This document shows positions 20,589 through 21,879 of a stretch of DNA of 21,879 bases, piece by piece. The notes under the pieces are model-generated. The model was given only the letters and a program-made list of their open reading frames with translations, did no database searches and was not told where the DNA came from. The position numbers and the translations under genes are program-made. Location of the stretch: assembly GCA_937983055.1 (NCBI GenBank), contig CALJLA010000248.1, forward strand, positions 1-21,879, given 5' to 3'. Source of the stretch: an uncultured Pseudomonadota bacterium. Its GTDB lineage: Bacteria > Pseudomonadota > Gammaproteobacteria > Burkholderiales > Eutrophovitaceae. Position 1 is the stretch's first letter. The number at the start of each line of letters is the position of its first letter.

Positions 20589-21879
20589 ATGCGCGTCCAG
20601 AAAAAGGCTCTGACCTTTGACGACGTCTTGCTGGTACCTGCCCATTCCACCGTACTCCCACGCGACGTCAGCCTGACGACGCGCATCACCAAGAACATTT
20701 CCCTCAATCTGCCGATGGTGTCGGCCGCGATGGACACCGTCACTGAAGCGCGGCTGGCAATTGCGATTGCCCAGGAGGGTGGCATCGGCATCGTGCACAA
20801 GAACATGCCGGCCAAAGCCCAGGCCGCCGAGGTGGCGAAGGTCAAGCGCTTCGAGAGCGGCGTGGTGAAGGATCCGATCACCATCTCGCAGGACATGACG
20901 GTCCGCGACGTGCTGGGCCTCATCCGTCAGCATCGCATCTCCGGGCTGCCGGTCGTGGACAAGTCCCGGGTGGTTGGTATCGTCACCAACCGCGACCTTC
21001 GCTTTGAGTCGAACCTCGATCAGCCGGTCAGGAACATTATGACGCCGAAGCAGCGGCTGGTTACCGTGCGGGAAGGGGCCAGCGGCGACGAGGCGATGAG
21101 GCTGATGCATGAGCACCGGCTGGAGCGGGTGCTGGTGGTCGATGACGATTTCCAGCTCAAGGGCCTGATCACGGTCAAGGACATCCTGAAGTCCTCGGAG
21201 CACCCAAATGCCAGCAAGGATCAGCACGGCCGGCTTCGGGTAGGGGCGGCGGTTGGCGTCGGCGCCGGGACCGAGGAGCGGGTCGAGGCGCTGGTCGAAG
21301 CCGGTGTCGACGTGGTGGTGGTGGACACCGCCCATGGGCACGCCCAGGGCGTGCTCGAGCGGGTGCGCTGGATCAAGCGCAATTTCCCGTCGACCCAGGT
21401 CATCGGGGGGAACATCGGCACTGCCGATGCGGCGAAGGCCATGTGCGACCGGGGCGCCGACGGGGTCAAGGTCGGCATTGGCCCGGGCTCGATCTGCACC
21501 ACCCGGATCGTGGCCGGCGTCGGTATCCCGCAGATTACCGCGATCGACAACGTAGCGACCGGACTTGCCGGAAGCGGGGTTCCGCTGATTGCAGACGGCG
21601 GAATCCGGTACTCGGGTGACGTGGCCAAGGCAATTACCGCCGGTGCAGACGCGGTGATGCTCGGGGGGCTTTTCGCAGGTACGGAGGAGGCGCCGGGCGA
21701 AATCGAGCTCTACCAGGGGCGGTCCTACAAGTCTTACCGCGGCATGGGTTCTCTCGGCGCGATGCAGCAGGGCGCTGCCGACCGTTACTTCCAGGACGTT
21801 GAAGAGGGTGTGGAAAAGCTGGTTCCGGAGGGGGTCGAGGGCAGGGTTCCGTACAAGGGCAGCGTGGTGGCGGTGATTC
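20589..21879 (+). CDS. guaB: Inosine-5'-monophosphate dehydrogenase (3' end cut by window)
   Basis: The first 430 codons of IMP dehydrogenase, which oxidises IMP to XMP with NAD+, the committing step of GTP synthesis. The frame is open to the last base of the window; about 55-60 residues are missing compared with the usual 487. Visible: N-terminal LTFDDVLLVPAHS, tandem CBS domains (about 95-205) inserted into the TIM barrel, VVVVDTAHGHAQGVLE, and the active-site loop GPGSICTTR with catalytic Cys303 (C305 in E. coli), then the GSLGAMQQG flap region. AAGGA at 20576-20580 sets the start at ATG 20589. CBS domains in this enzyme respond to purine nucleotides. guaA is expected downstream but not seen. 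Confidence 0.97.
   Translation, partial: MRVQKKALTFDDVLLVPAHSTVLPRDVSLTTRITKNISLNLPMVSAAMDTVTEARLAIAIAQEGGIGIVHKNMPAKAQAAEVAKVKRFESGVVKDPITISQDMTVRDVLGLIRQHRISGLPVVDKSRVVGIVTNRDLRFESNLDQPVRNIMTPKQRLVTVREGASGDEAMRLMHEHRLERVLVVDDDFQLKGLITVKDILKSSEHPNASKDQHGRLRVGAAVGVGAGTEERVEALVEAGVDVVVVDTAHGHAQGVLERVRWIKRNFPSTQVIGGNIGTADAAKAMCDRGADGVKVGIGPGSICTTRIVAGVGIPQITAIDNVATGLAGSGVPLIADGGIRYSGDVAKAITAGADAVMLGGLFAGTEEAPGEIELYQGRSYKSYRGMGSLGAMQQGAADRYFQDVEEGVEKLVPEGVEGRVPYKGSVVAVI

Overview
The window reads as chromosomal DNA of a betaproteobacterium, most likely Burkholderiales-like. The main grounds are the gene order rimP-nusA-infB-rbfA-truB followed by rpsO-pnp, the block yciO-trpS, the block smpB / ratA-rnfH with a DUF4124 gene and guaB, a long TrpS of about 400 residues, and a TctAB-type carboxylate transporter. 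DNA is GC-rich throughout. I see no mobile element, CRISPR array, tRNA or rRNA. This is mostly a housekeeping region with a metabolic insert; I found no clearly new multi-gene system.

Layout. 1-396: tail of an upstream terminator, about 270 bases without a recognisable gene, then a good promoter and a terminator-like hairpin just before rimP. 397-8868: translation and RNA-processing cluster on the + strand: rimP, nusA, infB, rbfA, truB, then rpsO with its own promoter, then pnp, closed by a strong intrinsic terminator. 8923-12487: lldP-type lactate permease (-) divergent from a thiamine-diphosphate enzyme of unknown substrate (+), with a perfect dyad between them. 12561-16098: a tightly coupled minus-strand operon tctB-tctA-ggt that lacks a tctC gene. 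16366-18253: yciO and trpS on the + strand. 18425-19631: smpB (-) divergent from ratA-rnfH (+). 19643-20464: two small predicted secreted proteins on the - strand. 20589-end: guaB (+), cut by the window edge.

How the genes fit together. The first cluster supplies a ribosome maturation factor (RimP), a transcription elongation/termination factor (NusA), IF2, a 30S maturation factor (RbfA), the tRNA psi55 synthase (TruB), ribosomal protein S15 and the exoribonuclease PNPase. Its leader hairpin is well placed for feedback by NusA. The middle section looks catabolic: uptake of lactate-like monocarboxylates, carbonyl chemistry on 2-oxo acids, uptake of a carboxylate through TctAB, and hydrolysis of a gamma-glutamyl compound. 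The substrates cannot be read from sequence. The last section returns to housekeeping: tryptophan charging, ribosome rescue and purine synthesis.

Points of most interest: the SmpB reading frame stops just after its RDW motif, and the DNA beyond still resembles the missing tail but carries two stops; TrpS has a cysteine set close to the iron-sulfur motif known from Thermotoga TrpS; the tctBA-ggt operon suggests import plus processing of a gamma-glutamyl or related carboxylate; and several genes share a TATAAT box followed by a very GC-rich discriminator.
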